This document shows, piece after piece, positions 63,694 to 64,000 of a stretch of DNA of 64,000 nt. The DNA is from an uncultured Caulobacteraceae bacterium (lineage in GTDB: Bacteria > Pseudomonadota > Alphaproteobacteria > Caulobacterales > Caulobacteraceae). Under the pieces are notes generated by a model. It saw only the letters and a list, made by a program, of their open reading frames with translations, searched no databases and had not been told where the DNA came from. The number at the start of each line of letters is the position of its first letter. Within the stretch, counting starts at the first letter, position 1. The stretch lies in assembly GCA_903872075.1 (NCBI GenBank), contig CAIQJF010000088.1, forward strand, positions 1 through 64,000, read 5' to 3'. The translations under genes and the position numbers were made by a program.

Positions 63694-64000
63694 CGCGCCG
63701 GGTTCAGATCTTCAGCGGCGGTCATGGCCACGACTTCGGCGCGACGAGCGCAGCCCTGTCGCAGACATTGACCGCCGGTGATGGCGAAGTCCGGATCGAT
63801 ACCGACTTCGACGCCTGCGTCGAGCGGCTGGCGGAGACCGATCTGCTGGTGGTCAACGCCCTGCGCTGGACGATGACGCAGCATGAGAAATACGCCCCAT
63901 TCCGCGCCGCGCACGCCTACCGGGCCGCGCCGGGGCGCATCGACCGATTGCGGGGCTGGGTCAGCGCCGGAGGGCGGTTGCTGGCCATGCACACCGCGGT
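63690..64000 (+). CDS. ThuA-like domain protein (cut by right window edge)
   Basis: The first 103 codons of a ThuA-like glutamine-amidotransferase-fold protein. QIFSGGHGHDFGATSAALSQ opens the Rossmann-like core, LLVVNALRW follows, and WVSAGGRLLAMHTAV is the family strand. ThuA proteins act on sugars in trehalose metabolism, but here the context suggests a distinct substrate. The remainder is outside the window. Confidence 0.75.
   Translation, partial: MTRRVQIFSGGHGHDFGATSAALSQTLTAGDGEVRIDTDFDACVERLAETDLLVVNALRWTMTQHEKYAPFRAAHAYRAAPGRIDRLRGWVSAGGRLLAMHTA

Overview
The window is GC-rich, gene-dense DNA that looks like the chromosome of an alphaproteobacterium of the Caulobacterales type (Caulobacter or Phenylobacterium-like). 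The basis is the glnB-glnA pair, the RND, CsoR and CopA gene types, frequent 4-nt stop/start overlaps, GTG and TTG starts, and protein similarity remembered by eye. No database was searched, so the genus is an inference. I saw no rRNA, tRNA, CRISPR array, insertion sequence or integrase, and no gene-free stretch longer than about 300 bases.

Layout. 1-1207 (minus): glnB and the first 280 codons of glnA, for nitrogen assimilation. 1430-5390 (plus): a thiolase-like protein, a histidine phosphatase, the NAD(P)HX repair enzyme Nnr and a very histidine-rich exported protein. 5407-19607: a dispersed surface-polysaccharide region. It holds a mannose-1-phosphate guanylyltransferase fused to a degenerate epimerase-like half, UDP-sugar dehydrogenase, a GT2 glycosyltransferase, two left-handed beta-helix acyltransferases, an exported beta-helix-like protein, a Wzy/ligase-type polymerase, a Wzx-type flippase, an outer-membrane barrel gene broken by one in-frame TGA, and a membrane acyltransferase. 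The housekeeping genes metK and a chorismate mutase lie inside this region. No initiating glycosyltransferase and no Wza/Wzc-type exporter gene is visible, so the pathway must be completed elsewhere.

19653-33519: metabolism and efflux. The genes are a CinA-type amidase, PutA, a sarcosine-oxidase-family flavoenzyme, a cytochrome c with a PQQ-type sugar dehydrogenase (one overlapping pair), an acetyltransferase, an SDR, and a complete three-gene RND tripartite pump. 33617-39132: a Rieske oxygenase facing an acyl-CoA ligase, then an endonuclease/exonuclease/phosphatase-family enzyme and a phospholipase D-family enzyme in one operon. 39249-43511: an esterase, a run of four minus-strand genes of unknown function, and divergently an isolated pair encoding a gp5-like spike and a PAAR-like tip without the rest of a contractile machine. 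43521-50208: a sulfurtransferase, an acetyltransferase and a copper-resistance locus (Met-rich outer-membrane protein, CsoR, CopA) with two visible CsoR-type operators, followed by an MgtC/DUF4010 membrane protein. 50218-55109: a universal stress protein, a TPR protein overlapping a single-heme c-type protein behind a good sigma-70 promoter, a WYL regulator, a small membrane protein and a DnaQ-type exonuclease.

55117-64000 (continuing past the right edge) is a compact catabolic island. A metal-dependent hydrolase (minus) lies opposite a tightly overlapping plus-strand operon encoding a three-subunit molybdenum hydroxylase, a MarR regulator, an amidohydrolase, a cytochrome P450, an SDR dehydrogenase and a ThuA-like protein. 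A 12-bp perfect inverted repeat sits in the divergent promoter region and is a reasonable MarR operator candidate. The substrate is unknown. This island, the orphan spike/tip pair and the TPR-heme pair are the least explained parts of the window.
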